Assembly: GCF_963662255.1 (NCBI RefSeq)
Contig: NW_026912148.1
Coordinates: 248,001-312,000, forward strand
Direction of reading: 5' to 3'
Length of the DNA stretch: 64,000 nt
Source of the DNA: Cinclus cinclus
Lineage: Eukaryota; Chordata; Aves; Passeriformes; Cinclidae
Position 1 is the first letter of the stretch, and each line of letters starts with the position of its first letter. This document shows positions 63,433 through 64,000 of this stretch, piece by piece. The position numbers and the translations under genes were made by a program. The notes beneath the pieces are model-generated. The model was not told the DNA's origin. It made no database searches and was given only the letters and a program-made list of their open reading frames with translations.

Positions 63433-64000
63433 ATGCCGTGGACCCTTTGAACGCTGCCAAGCAAAAAGCAGAGCAGTGACCATAAAAGCGAGGAGAGAGC
63501 ATGCACGAAGCACACTAGTTCTGTCTAGTGCTTTCCGTGCAGAGAGGCGGCAAAGCTGAATGCCGTGCCAGAGCTTCACTTCTCGCTGGAGCACAGGAAG
63601 GCAAGAATGAAGAGGCAGAACACAGCCTTGGTTTCAGCAGCCTCCGGGACCGCAAAAGTTCAGCAATAGCTCTGTCAAAGCAGAACTCGGCTGAGAATGC
63701 TCTCGCAGCTTGAGAAAGTTAGGCGCAGCTGTTGACCAGCTCTGCCCCTGGCCACAGGCTGCTTCTTCCACCTTCACTGTGGCAGAGCTTTTGCGGAGCA
63801 GAGAGGGCATTCTTCAAGGGCGTGTTCTCCAAGGTGCTGTGAAACAGAGCCTAGCACGCTGTCTCGCTGATCCTGGCTTTCGGCAAGCAGGCGTGCCAGA
63901 CCGCCGACATTCTGCACTCTGGCAGCCTAGTTGCCAGCTTTCGGCAGCTGCTGTCCTAGCAAGGAAGCTCAGGGAGTCAAAGCCAGTGCCGGGCGGCACC
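63433..64000 (+). repeat. Satellite unit 47, partial (568 bp), cut by window edge
   Basis: Variants in the visible part: 11C, 281A, 316C, 373G, as in unit 11. It shows no break in periodicity, so the array continues to the right. Confidence 0.97.

Larger units (their letters stand above)
1..64000 (+). repeat. Tandem satellite array, 1,379-bp unit, 46.4 copies
   Basis: The same sequence recurs every 1,379 bp from the first base to the last, with the unit start (atgccgtgga or its 11C form) at 1, 1380, 2759 and so on. The only length changes are single-base losses in units 28 and 44. All units are in the same orientation, and the array is cut by both window edges, so its true size is unknown. 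Copies differ at about 36 positions in total. No transposon, gene or spacer interrupts them. The class is satellite DNA homogenised by unequal exchange or gene conversion. A centromeric or heterochromatic location is inference from array type only. The unit size is near that of some known mammalian satellites of about 1.4 kb, such as bovine 1.715 satellite I, but I could not match the sequence to any named family. Confidence 0.98.

Noticed and set aside
1..64000. Hundreds of open reading frames of 60-174 codons on both strands, for example 278-703 (+), 731-1255 (+), 769-1239 (-), 1209-1541 (-)
   Set aside because: They repeat with the unit and overlap on both strands. Many use non-ATG starts. 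None resembles a known family, and substitutions mostly change residues. The unit length (1,379 = 3x459+2) shifts the frame at each unit, so no frame runs through the array.
1..64000. CRISPR array
   Set aside because: The repeat is 1.4 kb without spacers and all sequence is shared between units.
1..64000. Ribosomal DNA or other gene-cluster array
   Set aside because: I recognise no rRNA, tRNA, 5S or histone sequence in the unit.
1..64000. Assembly artefact made by copying one unit
   Set aside because: Units carry different, ordered and sometimes private variants and two length variants, which a simple copy error would not give. The exact number of copies may still be wrong.

Overview
The window holds one thing: an uninterrupted head-to-tail satellite array with a 1,379-bp repeat unit. 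It fills all 64,000 bases and runs off both ends. There are 46 full units plus a 568-bp partial unit at the right edge, all on the same strand and in the same phase. I set the unit start at base 1, so unit n begins at 1+1379(n-1), shifted by -1 after unit 28 and by -2 after unit 44. Two units (28 and 44) are 1,378 bp. I see no unique sequence, transposon, RNA gene, CRISPR array, rearranged unit, inversion or gap.

The units are nearly identical. I found about 36 variable positions in the 1,379 bp. Most units differ from the majority sequence at 0 to 7 of these, and the most divergent (unit 3) at 13. Three units (16, 34, 39) showed no difference from the majority at any site I scored. In the entries below, variants are written as unit offset plus base. 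The majority haplotype is 11G 16T 194C 217A 219C 251G 275A 281G 300T 312G 316G 337C 344A 366G 373C 688T 707C 740A 837C 882G 1023C 1057G 1058A 1085C 1087C 1100G 1101C 1211A 1290G 1362G.

The variants are not random. They recur as linked haplotypes, and the haplotypes recur in the same order at distant places. This gives a mosaic higher-order organisation rather than one fixed higher-order repeat. Units 1-4 are a left section with private variants. Units 4-9 hold a dimer duplication. Units 10-17 combine a four-unit block (K-E-E-G) with a second four-unit block (R-A-plain-L). Units 18-20 share private variants. Units 20-25 are a tandem trimer duplication. Units 25-28 and 42-45 repeat the K-E-E-G block. 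Units 32-41 are a tandem five-unit duplication. Units 46-47 start another K-E block. Class letters: A = 300C/312A/688A/707T/837T; L = 194T/281A/688A/1023T; K = 1085T, usually with 707T; E = 373G, usually with 316C; R = 1211C; G = 337G.

The organism is almost certainly a eukaryote, because tens of kilobases of a 1.4-kb unit at about 99% identity or better is typical of centromeric, pericentromeric or heterochromatic satellite DNA. I cannot name the species or a known satellite family. GC is roughly 55-58% from several hand-counted lines, and CpG is not obviously depleted. Every unit carries overlapping open frames on both strands. They show no sign of coding: the unit length is not a multiple of three, almost all substitutions in the longest frame change the residue, and no protein family is recognisable. 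I therefore annotate no CDS.
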